DNA from: JAOUEA01 sp040882605
Lineage (GTDB): Bacteria; Actinomycetota; UBA4738; HRBIN12
Direction of reading: 5' to 3'
Length of the DNA: 64,000 nt
Assembly (NCBI GenBank): GCA_040882605.1
Contig: JBBEAY010000062.1
Coordinates: forward strand, 11,679-75,678
The notes beneath the pieces were generated by a model that was not told the origin of the DNA, made no database searches, and saw nothing but the letters and a program-made list of their open reading frames with translations. The position numbers were made by a program, and so were the translations under genes. This document shows positions 41,307 to 50,287 of the stretch, piece after piece. The first letter of the stretch is position 1, and every line of letters starts with the position of its first letter.

Positions 41307-41699
41307 TCAGTCGTTCACGTAGTCGTCGGGGTGATCGACCACGCCCGGCGCATCTTCGCGGACGTGCATCGCGGCGAGCTCCGGGGCGACATGACCCTCG
41401 GTGAGATCGGAGTCGGCCACGAGATCCGGCTCGCGATCGACCCCGTCTTCATCGTCGCCATCGACCAGATCGACGCTCGTGTCGCGCCGCACACGCTGAG
41501 GCTGTTCGCGACGGGTCCGGTCGTCGATCGTGTCACCGTCGTGCTGCTCGGACGCCGTGGTGTCCTCGTCGACACCCTGGTAGCAGTCCATGTCGCTGAT
41601 CATGTCCTCCATCGCTTCGCCGCCGTCATCATCGGCGTCGGTCGGTGATGGTCCCTCACTCGGTGTGAGCTGACTTCCATTTCCCATGGGGTCGGTCAT
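41307..41699 (-). CDS. Small highly acidic hypothetical protein
   Basis: 130 residues from ATG 41699, extremely rich in Asp and Glu and without hydrophobic core or membrane segment; probably disordered. Stretches such as DADDDGGEAMEDMISDMD and LVDGDDEDGVDREPD show the bias. TACGGT (plus 41707-41712) lies 7 nt before the ATG, so a leaderless gene is likely. No family recognised; some resemblance in composition to DUF5709-type actinobacterial proteins. Convergent with the methyltransferases and divergent from ilvE. Confidence 0.6.
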   Translation of the reverse strand: MTDPMGNGSQLTPSEGPSPTDADDDGGEAMEDMISDMDCYQGVDEDTTASEQHDGDTIDDRTRREQPQRVRRDTSVDLVDGDDEDGVDREPDLVADSDLTEGHVAPELAAMHVREDAPGVVDHPDDYVND

Positions 41700-41824
41700 A
41701 GCCGTCACCGTACCCGGCTTCCCTCGGGTCCACACCCTCGCGGGGGTGCCTGAACGCCGGTATCCTTGGGCTCATCGCCCGGCGCGGAACCGCACGCGCG
41801 ACGCCACCAGTAGGAGGTTCGAAG

Positions 41825-42751
41825 GTGCCGATCACCGAGGTCGAGAAGATCTGGATGAACGGCGAGCTCGTGCTCTGGCAGGACGCCAAGGTGCACGTGC
41901 TCAGCCACGCCCTGCACTACGGCAGCGGCGTATTCGAGGGCATCCGGGCATACGAGACCTCGCGCGGCCCCGCGGTGTGGCATCTCGATGCGCACCTCGA
42001 CCGCATGTACAGCTCGGCGGGCATCTACTTCATGGACATCCCGTATTCCAAGGCCGAGCTCGTCGACGCCGTCAAGCAGACGATCCGCGTCAACGGGCTG
42101 CAGTCGTGCTACATCCGGCCGATCGCGATCCGCGGGTACGGCGAGATGGGCGTGAGCCCGCTCGCGAACCCAGTCGACGTCTCGATCGCCGTCTGGCCAT
42201 GGGGCGCTTACCTCGGTGAGGAAGCCCTCGAGCAAGGCGTGCGGGTGAAGATCAGCTCGTGGAGGCGCCACGACCAGAACTCGTTGCCTTCCGCCGCGAA
42301 GGCCACGGGCGGATACCTCGGGTCCATACTTGCGAAGGTCGATGCCATCAAGTCCGGCTACGACGAGGCCGTGCTGCTGAACGCCGAGGGCTACGTGACC
42401 GAGGGCTCGGGCGAGAACATCTTCGTCGTGAACGGCGGCACGCTCGTCACGCCGCACACCGGACACGGCTGCCTGGCGGGCGTCACGCGCAGCGCGGTCA
42501 TGACGATCGCGCGCGACCTCGGTTTCCCTGTGCTCGAGCAGAACCTCGTGCGCACCGATCTCTACACGGCCGACGAGGTGTTCTTCACAGGCACGGCCGC
42601 CGAGATCACCCCGATCCGTGAGGTCGACGATCGCACGGTGGGGGCCGGGCACCGCGGTTCGGTCACCAAAGCCCTGCAAGACGCGTTCTTCGCCGCCACC
42701 AAGGGCGACGACCCCAAGTACGTGGAGTGGCTCACGTACGTGAACGACTGA
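41825..42751 (+). CDS. ilvE: Branched-chain amino acid aminotransferase
   Basis: 308 residues of fold-type IV. IWMNGELVLWQDAKVHVLSHALHYG, GVFEGIRAYE, LPSAAKATGGYL with PLP Lys159, GYVTEGSGENIFVV, GCLAGVTRSAVM and FFTGTAAEITPI. It carries out the last step of Leu, Ile and Val synthesis and the first of their breakdown. GTG 41825 follows TAGGAGGTTC by 4-5 nt; a TATCCT near 41760 may be the -10. Stands alone. Confidence 0.94.
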   Translation: MPITEVEKIWMNGELVLWQDAKVHVLSHALHYGSGVFEGIRAYETSRGPAVWHLDAHLDRMYSSAGIYFMDIPYSKAELVDAVKQTIRVNGLQSCYIRPIAIRGYGEMGVSPLANPVDVSIAVWPWGAYLGEEALEQGVRVKISSWRRHDQNSLPSAAKATGGYLGSILAKVDAIKSGYDEAVLLNAEGYVTEGSGENIFVVNGGTLVTPHTGHGCLAGVTRSAVMTIARDLGFPVLEQNLVRTDLYTADEVFFTGTAAEITPIREVDDRTVGAGHRGSVTKALQDAFFAATKGDDPKYVEWLTYVND

Positions 42752-42779
42752 CCGGTCGATAGCGCGGCGCTGCCACCCC

Positions 42780-43634
42780 TCACTCCCCGAGCTCGAGCGT
42801 GCGGATCACGTCCCATTCCGCCGTGCCGACCACGGCGCCGAGCTCTCGAGCGATGCCTACCATGAACGAGGATCCGAGCCGGTCCCGCTCGGTCGGCACC
42901 CAGAACGTGTAGGAGACTCCCGGCCGCAACGCGATGGTGCCGGCTCGCGGCACGTCGAACACAGGCCGGGTCGGTCCGGGGAACGAGAACGACACGAGGT
43001 CGCCGAGGCGACCGCCGATCGCGACGCCCACGGTCATCTCGATCGGACGCCGGTCGGTGTGGGTGAGCAGCCACGCGAGCACCGGCGGCGGCCGCCAGTC
43101 GAGCTGTCGGCCGAGGACCCGATCACGCAGGCGTGGCTCGACTCGCGCCCGGTAGGCCTCGAGCGAGCGTGCGTACCACGCACGGTCACCCGAACGCTCG
43201 AGCGGTCGGTTCGACGAGGTCCCGAACGGCCGAAGTTGGTCGAGGTCGAATACCGCCAGGCTCGTCGATGCGCCCGGACGTCCGATGGACACAGCAGCGA
43301 CTCCTTGGCCCGCTGGACCCCAGATCGAATCTCCGGCGAACCAGCCATCGGGCAACGTGACCGACACCGCTTCGGACATCCCGGGAAGCCGGTACGTGCC
43401 GGGCGCCAGCGCCGAGCTCCCCGGGAGCGGTGCCTCGGACGCGGTCACGGGCGATCGGCCGGGTCCACCGCTGCCGGCGTTCGCGACGATGAGCCAGACC
43501 ACGACGCTGATCGCACCGAGGAACGCGAGCGTGCCGATGCGTCGGCGTCGGTCGGGCAGAAGACCGACGACCGGCGGCGTCACTCCCGCCTGGCCGTCGT
43601 TATCGATCGTCGCGTCGCGAGGAGTCGTTCGCAT
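42780..43634 (-). CDS. Membrane-anchored hypothetical protein
   Basis: 284 residues from ATG 43634. A basic cytoplasmic start (LLPDRRRRIGT) leads to one membrane helix, LAFLGAISVVVWLIVANAG (about residues 35-53), then a Gly/Ser/Pro linker and about 220 extracytoplasmic residues with YRLPGMSEAVSVTLPDGWF and PVFDVPRAGTIALRPGVSYTFWV. The pattern is of a single-pass surface protein. No family recognised. Divergent from pepN with about 110 bp between. Confidence 0.65.
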   Translation of the reverse strand: MRTTPRDATIDNDGQAGVTPPVVGLLPDRRRRIGTLAFLGAISVVVWLIVANAGSGGPGRSPVTASEAPLPGSSALAPGTYRLPGMSEAVSVTLPDGWFAGDSIWGPAGQGVAAVSIGRPGASTSLAVFDLDQLRPFGTSSNRPLERSGDRAWYARSLEAYRARVEPRLRDRVLGRQLDWRPPPVLAWLLTHTDRRPIEMTVGVAIGGRLGDLVSFSFPGPTRPVFDVPRAGTIALRPGVSYTFWVPTERDRLGSSFMVGIARELGAVVGTAEWDVIRTLELGE

Positions 43635-43746
43635 GGTCGGGTCTGAGCCTTTCCCAAGCAAGGCTCTCACGAGCGAGGACAACGCGCTCGATGCCGGGGA
43701 GCGCGTCCGGCCGTGATGGGTTCGCGGCGCGGTAGGCTCCCCAACC

Positions 43747-46272
43747 ATGCAGGACCGCTACCGCCTTCCTCGGGCCGTCGTTCCCACGCGATACGACCTG
43801 ATACTCGAGCCCGATCTCGAGGCAGCGACATTCGTAGGAAGCGTCGAGGTTGCCGTCGAGGTGCATGAGCGGGTCGGCGAGATCGTCGTGAACGCCCTCG
43901 AGCTCGCCATCGACGGGGCCTCGCTCCGAGGCGACGGAGGCGGCGAGATCCAGGTGAGCGGCATCGCGCTCGACGAAGAGCTGCAGCGCGCCACCCTGAC
44001 CCTTGAGTCGCCCGCCGAGCCCGGCCCGTGGACCCTCGCGATGACTTTCAGAGGCGAGCTCAACGATCAGCTTCACGGCTTCTACCGCTCGACCTACACC
44101 GACGACGACGGCACCCACACGATCGCGACGACGCAGTTCGAGACGGCCGATGCCAGGCGCGCCTTTCCATGCTGGGACGAGCCGGACCTGAAGGCGGTAT
44201 TCGGCATCACGCTGGTCGTGCCCGACGGCGTCGTGGCATTGTCGAACGGTCCCGAGACCACGCGGGAACCGACGGGCGACGGCCGGGTGCGCGTTGGGTT
44301 CGCCGACACGATGCTGATGTCGACCTACCTGGTGGCCTTCGTCGTGGGCCGGCTCGAGATCACAGAGCCGATAGACGTCGACGGGGTGCCGCTGCGGCTC
44401 GTGCACCTTCCGGGTAAGGGGCATCTCGCGAAGTTCGCGCTCGAGGCGGGCGAGTTCTCCTTGCGGTTCTTCACGGACTACTACGCGATCCCGTATCCCG
44501 ACCGCAAGGTCGACTTCGTCGCGCTCCCCGACTTCGCGCAAGGGGCGATGGAGAACACCGGCCTGATCACCTACCGCGAGTCGCTGTTGCTCGTCGACCC
44601 GGTGCACGCGACCCAGCCCGAGCTCGAGAACATCGCCGATGTGGTCGCGCACGAGCTTGCCCACCAGTGGTTCGGCAACCTCGTGACGATGCGCTGGTGG
44701 AACGGCATCTGGCTGAACGAGGCGTTCGCGACGTTCATGGCGCTCATCACCGTTGACGCATGGCGACCCGATTGGGAGCGCTGGACCTCGTTCGGCCGCT
44801 ACAACACCTCGGCCAAGGAAGTCGACGCGCTTCGTTCGACGCGCGCGATCGAATATCCGGTGCACTCACCCGACGACGCGTCGGGGATGTTCGACGTGCT
44901 GACGTATCAGAAGGGCGCGGCGATCCTACGCATGCTCGAGCAGTACCTCGGCGCCGAGCGTTTCCGCGACGGCATCAGGCTGTATCTCGCTCGCCATGCT
45001 TACGGCAACACCGAGACCCACGACCTCTGGCACGAGATCGAGGAATCGAGCGGGGAACCGGTGCGCCGCATCATGGACCAGTGGATCTGGCAGGGTGGCT
45101 ACCCGCTGCTCACCGCCTCATCCACCGACGACGGCATCGCGATCGAGCAGCGGCGCTTCCTGGCCGACGGCGGCACCGATCACGCGGTGTGGGACGTGCC
45201 TTTGCGGGTACGCGCCCTCGACGGCGACGAGACGTCGGTGCTCGTGCCGGCCGACGGCACAGTGGTGCCGGCGCCCGTCGATGCGGCGGTCGTCGTGAAC
45301 GCGGGGGCGAGCAGCTTCGCGCGGGTCCGGTACCAGGATGGGTTGCTCGAAGGGCTCACCGACCGGTTGGTGGAGCTGACGCCCCTCGAGCGGTACGGCC
45401 TCGTCGACGACCATTGGGCCGCGGTCACCTCGGGCGCAGCGCCGGCCTCGGAGTTCGTGGCGGCGGCGTCGAGCTATCGCGACGACGACGACCTCGCCGT
45501 CTGGCAGTTGCTGATGCAGGGTCTCGGCTGGTGCGATCGGTTCCTCGAAGGCGAGCACCGCGAGCGACTGCGCGCGTTCGTGCGCCGGTTGGTTGCGCCC
45601 GCGATGGACCGGCTCGGATGGGAAGCCGACGCCGACGAGCCCGATCGCATCAGGGCGCTGCGTGGCGCGCTGCTGCAGGGACTGGGGGTGCTCGGCGCCG
45701 ATCCGAACGCTGAGGCTGCGGCGCGAGAGTTCGAGGCCGAGGCTCGCGCCGGAAAGCCGGTCGACGCGTCGCTCGCCGCGGCCGCGGTGAACGTGGTCGC
45801 GTTCAACGGCGATGCCACGGACTACGAGCACTTCTGGACGGCGTATCACGACTCGCCAACACCCCAGGAGCAGTACCGCTACCTGTTCGCCCTGCCGCTG
45901 TTCCGCGACCCGGTGCTGCTCGATCGCACGCTCGAGGCCACGTTCGGCGACGACATCCGCAGCCAGGACGCCCCGTTCGTATTCGCATACGCGGTGACCA
46001 ACCGCGACCTGGGTGATCGTGCGTGGGCGACCCTGCGCGAGCGATGGGACGAGACCCAGGAGCGCTTCCCGTCGCAGCTGACGATCCGCCTGGCCGACGG
46101 TGCTCGGTACCTGACGAAGCCCGAGCAGGTCGCCGAAGCCGAGGCGTTCTTCACGGAACACCCGATCCCGCAGTCGGCAAAGATGTTGGAGCAGATGTTG
46201 GAGCGCCAGCGGATCGCCGCGGCCCTGCGCGAACGAGCCACGCCCGATCTCGAGGCCTACTTCTCGGGCTGA
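43747..46272 (+). CDS. pepN: M1-family aminopeptidase
   Basis: 841 residues, the actinobacterial PepN size. GAMENTGLITYRE at 266 on, HELAHQWFGNLVTMRWW with zinc ligands His302 and His306 and catalytic Glu303, and NEAFATFMA with the third ligand; then YQKGAAILRMLEQYLG and the ERAP1-like C-terminal helical domain. It removes N-terminal residues from peptides in the cytoplasm. ATG 43747 has TAGGCT at 43733-43738, 8 nt upstream, and no Shine-Dalgarno. Confidence 0.95.
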   Translation: MQDRYRLPRAVVPTRYDLILEPDLEAATFVGSVEVAVEVHERVGEIVVNALELAIDGASLRGDGGGEIQVSGIALDEELQRATLTLESPAEPGPWTLAMTFRGELNDQLHGFYRSTYTDDDGTHTIATTQFETADARRAFPCWDEPDLKAVFGITLVVPDGVVALSNGPETTREPTGDGRVRVGFADTMLMSTYLVAFVVGRLEITEPIDVDGVPLRLVHLPGKGHLAKFALEAGEFSLRFFTDYYAIPYPDRKVDFVALPDFAQGAMENTGLITYRESLLLVDPVHATQPELENIADVVAHELAHQWFGNLVTMRWWNGIWLNEAFATFMALITVDAWRPDWERWTSFGRYNTSAKEVDALRSTRAIEYPVHSPDDASGMFDVLTYQKGAAILRMLEQYLGAERFRDGIRLYLARHAYGNTETHDLWHEIEESSGEPVRRIMDQWIWQGGYPLLTASSTDDGIAIEQRRFLADGGTDHAVWDVPLRVRALDGDETSVLVPADGTVVPAPVDAAVVVNAGASSFARVRYQDGLLEGLTDRLVELTPLERYGLVDDHWAAVTSGAAPASEFVAAASSYRDDDDLAVWQLLMQGLGWCDRFLEGEHRERLRAFVRRLVAPAMDRLGWEADADEPDRIRALRGALLQGLGVLGADPNAEAAAREFEAEARAGKPVDASLAAAAVNVVAFNGDATDYEHFWTAYHDSPTPQEQYRYLFALPLFRDPVLLDRTLEATFGDDIRSQDAPFVFAYAVTNRDLGDRAWATLRERWDETQERFPSQLTIRLADGARYLTKPEQVAEAEAFFTEHPIPQSAKMLEQMLERQRIAAALRERATPDLEAYFSG

Positions 46273-46305
46273 GCACTCGCCTGGACCGGATCCCGGCCGC
46301 TCGGC

Positions 46306-46335
46306 TTGACAGGACTTCCCTGCCCCCCATACCGT
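46306..46335 (+). promoter_or_regulatory. Strong promoter ahead of the HpaE-like dehydrogenase
   Basis: TTGACA at 46306-46311 is a perfect -35 box; TACCGT at 46330-46335 is 18 bp away. A transcript from about 46343 would carry the ribosome site GGGGGAGGGGAG at 46373-46384, just before the coding frame. Given the class III dioxygenase downstream, it probably drives the aromatic cluster. Confidence 0.5.
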
Positions 46336-46352
46336 TCGGACACGAACGACCT

Positions 46353-47840
46353 TTGGGCGTTCCTCGAAACACGGGGGAGGGGAGCACGACGAGTCACGCC
46401 GTCGTCGAAGGCATCGAGGTCTCGATCGACCACTGGATAGGGGGCGAGCGCGTCGCGTCCCCAACCACGTTCACCGATGTCTCGCCGATCGACGAGCAGC
46501 CGATCGCCGAAGTCGCCCGTGGCGGCGCAGACGAGGCCGACCAGGCCGTTGCCGCTGCCCGCACGGCGAGCGAGATCTGGGGCTCGACGCCGGCCAAGGA
46601 ACGGGCCGAGGCGCTTCACCGCGTCGCCGACGGGGTCGAGGCGCGCGTGCCCGAGCTCGCGTCGGTCGAGACCCGCGACAACGGCTCGCTGCTCCGCTCG
46701 ATGCAGAACTCCGTGATGCCGCGGGTCGCCCGCAACTTCCGGTTCTTCGCGGACCAGCTGCTCGCGCTCGAGACAGGCGTGAAGGACTACGAGGGCTTCG
46801 CCGAGCACGTGGCCTGGGACCCGAGCGGCGTCACGGTCGTGATCACGCCGTGGAACGCGCCGCTCATGCTCGCGACGTGGCGCGTGGCACCTGCGCTCGC
46901 GGCCGGCAACGCGGTGATCCTCAAGCCCCCGGAGTGGGCGCCACTCACCGCATCGATGCTCGCAGAGATCGTGCGCGACGCTGGCCTTCCCGATGGCGCA
47001 TTCAACGTGCTGCAAGGCATCGGTGAGGAAGCCGGCGCCGCCCTCACCGCCCACCCCGGCGTCGACCGCATCGCTTTCACCGGAAGCGTGCCAACCGGCA
47101 AGCTCGTCGCGCAGTCCGCGGGCGCGAACCTGACCCCGGCCTCGCTCGAGCTCGGAGGCAAGTCGCCGTTCGTCGCGTTCGCCGACGCCGACCTCGACGC
47201 CGTCGTGCTGCAGGCCGTGAACCAGTTCGACAACGCCGGCCAGGTGTGTCTCGCCGGCACGCGGCTGATCGTGGAGCGCTCGATGCACGACGGGTTCCTC
47301 GAGCGATTCGCCGACGCGGCCGCCGCGATCGTGCAGGGCGATCCTCGCGACGAGGCCACCGACATCGGCCCGCAGATCACCCGCGAGCACTTCGATCGCG
47401 TCGACGGCTTCGTGCAGCGCGCGAAGAACGACGGAGCCACGACTGTTTTCGGCGGCGGCCCGAACGAGGACCTCGGAGGCCTCTACTACCGACCGACGCT
47501 GTTCGACGATGCGCCGACAGGATCGGAGATCCTCACCAAGGAGGTGTTCGGCCCGGTGCTCACGCTCCAGACCTTCGAGGACGAGGACGAGGCCGTCGCG
47601 CTCGCCAACTCGACCGACTACGGTCTCGCCGCGGTCCTTTACACGGGCGATGAGGCCCGGGCGGAACGCGTCAGCTCGAAACTCGTCGCGGGCACCGTCT
47701 GGGTGAACTGCTTCTTCGTGCGCGACCTGGCGGCGCCATTCGGCGGGGCGCGCGGCTCCGGCATCGGCCGTGAGGGCGGACCCTGGAGCTTCGACTTCCA
47801 CGCGGACGTGAAGAATGTCTGCACCGCACCATGGAACTGA
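46353..47840 (+). CDS. Aldehyde dehydrogenase, HpaE-like (5-carboxymethyl-2-hydroxymuconate semialdehyde type)
   Basis: About 485-495 residues. VVITPWNAPLMLATWRVAPALAAG, ITFTGS-type loop (IAFTGSVPTGKLVAQSAG), SLELGGKSPFVAF with Glu, NAGQVCLAGTRLIVE with the nucleophilic Cys. The next gene, 15 nt on, is an HpcB-like ring-cleavage dioxygenase, so the ring-fission semialdehyde is the natural substrate. The start is problematic: the frame has no ATG, GTG or TTG after the fine ribosome site at 46373-46384, only ACG at 46386 and 46389; the nearest canonical choice is TTG 46353, used here, which lacks a ribosome site. Confidence 0.88.
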   Translation: MGVPRNTGEGSTTSHAVVEGIEVSIDHWIGGERVASPTTFTDVSPIDEQPIAEVARGGADEADQAVAAARTASEIWGSTPAKERAEALHRVADGVEARVPELASVETRDNGSLLRSMQNSVMPRVARNFRFFADQLLALETGVKDYEGFAEHVAWDPSGVTVVITPWNAPLMLATWRVAPALAAGNAVILKPPEWAPLTASMLAEIVRDAGLPDGAFNVLQGIGEEAGAALTAHPGVDRIAFTGSVPTGKLVAQSAGANLTPASLELGGKSPFVAFADADLDAVVLQAVNQFDNAGQVCLAGTRLIVERSMHDGFLERFADAAAAIVQGDPRDEATDIGPQITREHFDRVDGFVQRAKNDGATTVFGGGPNEDLGGLYYRPTLFDDAPTGSEILTKEVFGPVLTLQTFEDEDEAVALANSTDYGLAAVLYTGDEARAERVSSKLVAGTVWVNCFFVRDLAAPFGGARGSGIGREGGPWSFDFHADVKNVCTAPWN

Positions 47841-47855
47841 AGGAGGAGGAACGAC

Positions 47856-48755
47856 ATGGGTGAAGTCGTCGGCGCGGCCCTCGTGGCCCATGTGCCCACG
47901 ATCATGCTGCCCGAGGAAACCCGCCGTGAGATCAACGATGGCAACGAGATCACGCTCGTGCCCGGTCTGCACCGGCTGAAGAGCGAGTGCCTCGACCGGC
48001 TGCAGCCCGACACCGTGATCGTGTTCGACACCCACTGGGAGTCGACGTTCGAGCACATCGTGACCTCGCACGAGCGCCGGCAGGGGAAGTTCACGAGCCA
48101 CGAGCTTCCGCGCGGCATGAGTCAGATCCCGTACGACATGCCCGGCGACCCCAACCTCGCGAAGGCGATCGCGTCGCAGGCCGACGGCCGCGACGATTGC
48201 TGGATCCTCGCCTGCGATGACCCATACCTGCCGATCTTCTACGGCACCGTCAACGTCTGGACGTTCCTGGGCGACCCCAACACCCGCTGGATCAGCGTCG
48301 CCATGAACCAGTGCTGCACGACCGATGACTTCCTGCTGTTCGGCAAGCTGATCGGCCACGCGATCGCACAGAGCGATCGCCGGGTCGTGTTGTTGGCGAG
48401 CGGGGGCATGACGCATCGGTTCTTCCCGTTCCAGGAGCTTCGCCAGCACGAGAGCTCGAAGGCGCCGGAGAACATCATGGGGCTCGAAAGCTACGAGGCC
48501 GACCAGCGTGTGATCTCGATGATGCGCGAGGGCGATCACGCCGGCGTGATCGACCGGATGCCCGAGTATCGCAAGGCCGCGCCCGAGGGGCACTTCGGCC
48601 ACTACCTCATGATGGCGTCGGCGATCGGGGGCGCGCGGTGCCAGGCGCCCGGCGAGCTGTTCAGCGAGTACGAAGCTTCCGTCGGCACGGGCCAGGTGCA
48701 CGTGTGGTTCGAGCGCCCCGCCGACGGTTGGACCGGAAAGGGAACGGCCGCCTGA
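47856..48755 (+). CDS. Class III extradiol dioxygenase, HpcB-like (3,4-dihydroxyphenylacetate 2,3-dioxygenase)
   Basis: 299 residues. It follows HpcB/LigB landmarks: AALVAHVPTIML with metal His12, VIVFDTHWEST with the second His, FTSHELPRGM, LASGGMTHRFF, ISMMREGDHAGVIDRMPEY and SVGTGQVHVWFE. Family members open catechols (homoprotocatechuate) next to the diol with Fe(II). The upstream HpaE-like dehydrogenase supports a homoprotocatechuate-type route. ATG 47856 has AGGAGGA about 7 nt upstream. The amino-acid permease and decarboxylase downstream hint at an aromatic amino acid or amine as the source. Confidence 0.88.
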   Translation: MGEVVGAALVAHVPTIMLPEETRREINDGNEITLVPGLHRLKSECLDRLQPDTVIVFDTHWESTFEHIVTSHERRQGKFTSHELPRGMSQIPYDMPGDPNLAKAIASQADGRDDCWILACDDPYLPIFYGTVNVWTFLGDPNTRWISVAMNQCCTTDDFLLFGKLIGHAIAQSDRRVVLLASGGMTHRFFPFQELRQHESSKAPENIMGLESYEADQRVISMMREGDHAGVIDRMPEYRKAAPEGHFGHYLMMASAIGGARCQAPGELFSEYEASVGTGQVHVWFERPADGWTGKGTAA

Positions 48756-48787
48756 CGGTGGCCGCGAACGGAGAAGGGGGGCTCCAC

Positions 48788-50263
48788 GTGTCAGAGCAGG
48801 ACCAGGGATTGGGGTACGAACGGTTAGGGAAAGCCAGGCTATCGCTCGTCGACGTGCTCGCCCAGTCGGTGGGTTTTATGGGCCCGGTGTTCTCGGCGGC
48901 GTTCATCATCCCGCTGATCATCGGCGTCAACTTCGCGGCCAGAGGTGCCGGCACGTCTGCCGTGACGGCGGTGTTGCTCGCCGCCATCGGGGTCTTCGCG
49001 ATCGGCTGGATCGTCGCGCAATACGCGAGACGCATCCACGCGGCGGGGTCGTTGTACGACTACGTCTCGGAAGGTCTGGGCTCGACCCTGGGCGCCGCTG
49101 GGGGTTGGTTGTACTACGCGGGCACGATCATCCTGACGGTCGGCCTCGGCGTGCTGCTCGGTGGGTTCATCAAAGACAGCCTGCTGACGGCGTTCGAGAT
49201 CGACCTCGATATGCCGATCTGGCTCTGGGACGTTGTGGTGGCCGCCCTGCTGCTCGCGGTGCTCTACCTCGGCGTGCAGATCTCGACGAGGGTCCAGCTC
49301 GCGCTCGCTCTGATCTCGATCGCTGTGGTGCTGATCTTCTTCGTCACCGTGATCAGCAAGTTGGGAGACGCCAACGACTTCGCGAAGGTGGTGGATCCGA
49401 GTCCCGACGGCGGGTTCTCGGGCATCCTGTTCGGGGTCCTTTACGGCGTGCTGATCTTCGTCGGGTTCGAGACGGCGGCCAACCTGGCTGAAGAGACTGC
49501 CGAGCCCGAGCGGTCGATCCCTCGAGCGGTGCTCGGAGCCGTGGTGCTGGTGTCGATCTTCTATGTGATCGCCGCCTACGTGGAGGTCGCCGGCTTCGGA
49601 TTCGACCTCGCCGTGATCACGAGTCCGGAAGTTGCCGGAGCACCGCTGTTCGCGCTGGGAGCTCCGGGCGGTGAGTTCGGGTCGGAGTTCTGGCTCAAGG
49701 CCCTGATCCTGGTCGTCTTCCTCGACATGCTCGCCGTCTACGTGGGTGCGGGCGTGGCGTCCACCCGCGGCATGTTCGCGATGGCTCGTGACCGTCGCCT
49801 TCCGGCACCGCTTGCCTCGGTCTCGCGAAGGTTCGGCACGCCCGCGGGCGCGATCGCGTTGTTGATCTTGATCCAGGGGCTGCTCATCGTGGCCAGCGAA
49901 TCGACGGAGATCTTCGCGCTCGAAGGGTTCCCGCACTACTTCGCGCTCTTTGCATGGTGCTCGACGTTCGGCGGATTCGCACTGCTGGTCGTGTACCTGT
50001 TGATGTCGATCGGTGCGCTGGCCACGATCGGCCGCCAGCCGAATCCCGCCGGTGTGGCGGTCGCGGCCATCCTAGGCATCGCCATCACGGCGGCGGCGAT
50101 CTGGGGTTCCTTCTACAAGGTGCCTACACCCACGATCTGGGCGCCCCGGTACGCGTTGATCTGGTTCGTGATCGGATTGATCTACATGGTCATCGTGAAG
50201 GGAAGAGAGCCGGCCAGCCAGGTGCTCGGGGATCTGCACGAGCAGGGAGGCGTGACGAGCTGA
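48788..50263 (+). CDS. APC-family amino-acid/polyamine permease
   Basis: 491 residues with about 12 hydrophobic helices. LVDVLAQSVGFMGPVFSAAFIIPLI is the APC first helix, YDYVSEGLGSTLGAAGGWLYYAG, GVLIFVGFETAANLAEETAEPERSIPRAV (family motif, given in parts) and STRGMFAMARDRRLP. It imports amino acids or amines. GTG 48788 follows GGGGGG by 6 nt; GTG 48758 is possible. Co-directional with the dioxygenase (33 nt) and decarboxylase (25 nt), so probably imports the substrate of this pathway. Confidence 0.9.
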   Translation: MSEQDQGLGYERLGKARLSLVDVLAQSVGFMGPVFSAAFIIPLIIGVNFAARGAGTSAVTAVLLAAIGVFAIGWIVAQYARRIHAAGSLYDYVSEGLGSTLGAAGGWLYYAGTIILTVGLGVLLGGFIKDSLLTAFEIDLDMPIWLWDVVVAALLLAVLYLGVQISTRVQLALALISIAVVLIFFVTVISKLGDANDFAKVVDPSPDGGFSGILFGVLYGVLIFVGFETAANLAEETAEPERSIPRAVLGAVVLVSIFYVIAAYVEVAGFGFDLAVITSPEVAGAPLFALGAPGGEFGSEFWLKALILVVFLDMLAVYVGAGVASTRGMFAMARDRRLPAPLASVSRRFGTPAGAIALLILIQGLLIVASESTEIFALEGFPHYFALFAWCSTFGGFALLVVYLLMSIGALATIGRQPNPAGVAVAAILGIAITAAAIWGSFYKVPTPTIWAPRYALIWFVIGLIYMVIVKGREPASQVLGDLHEQGGVTS

Positions 50264-50287
50264 TCGGGGTGCCCCAAACCGGGAGTC

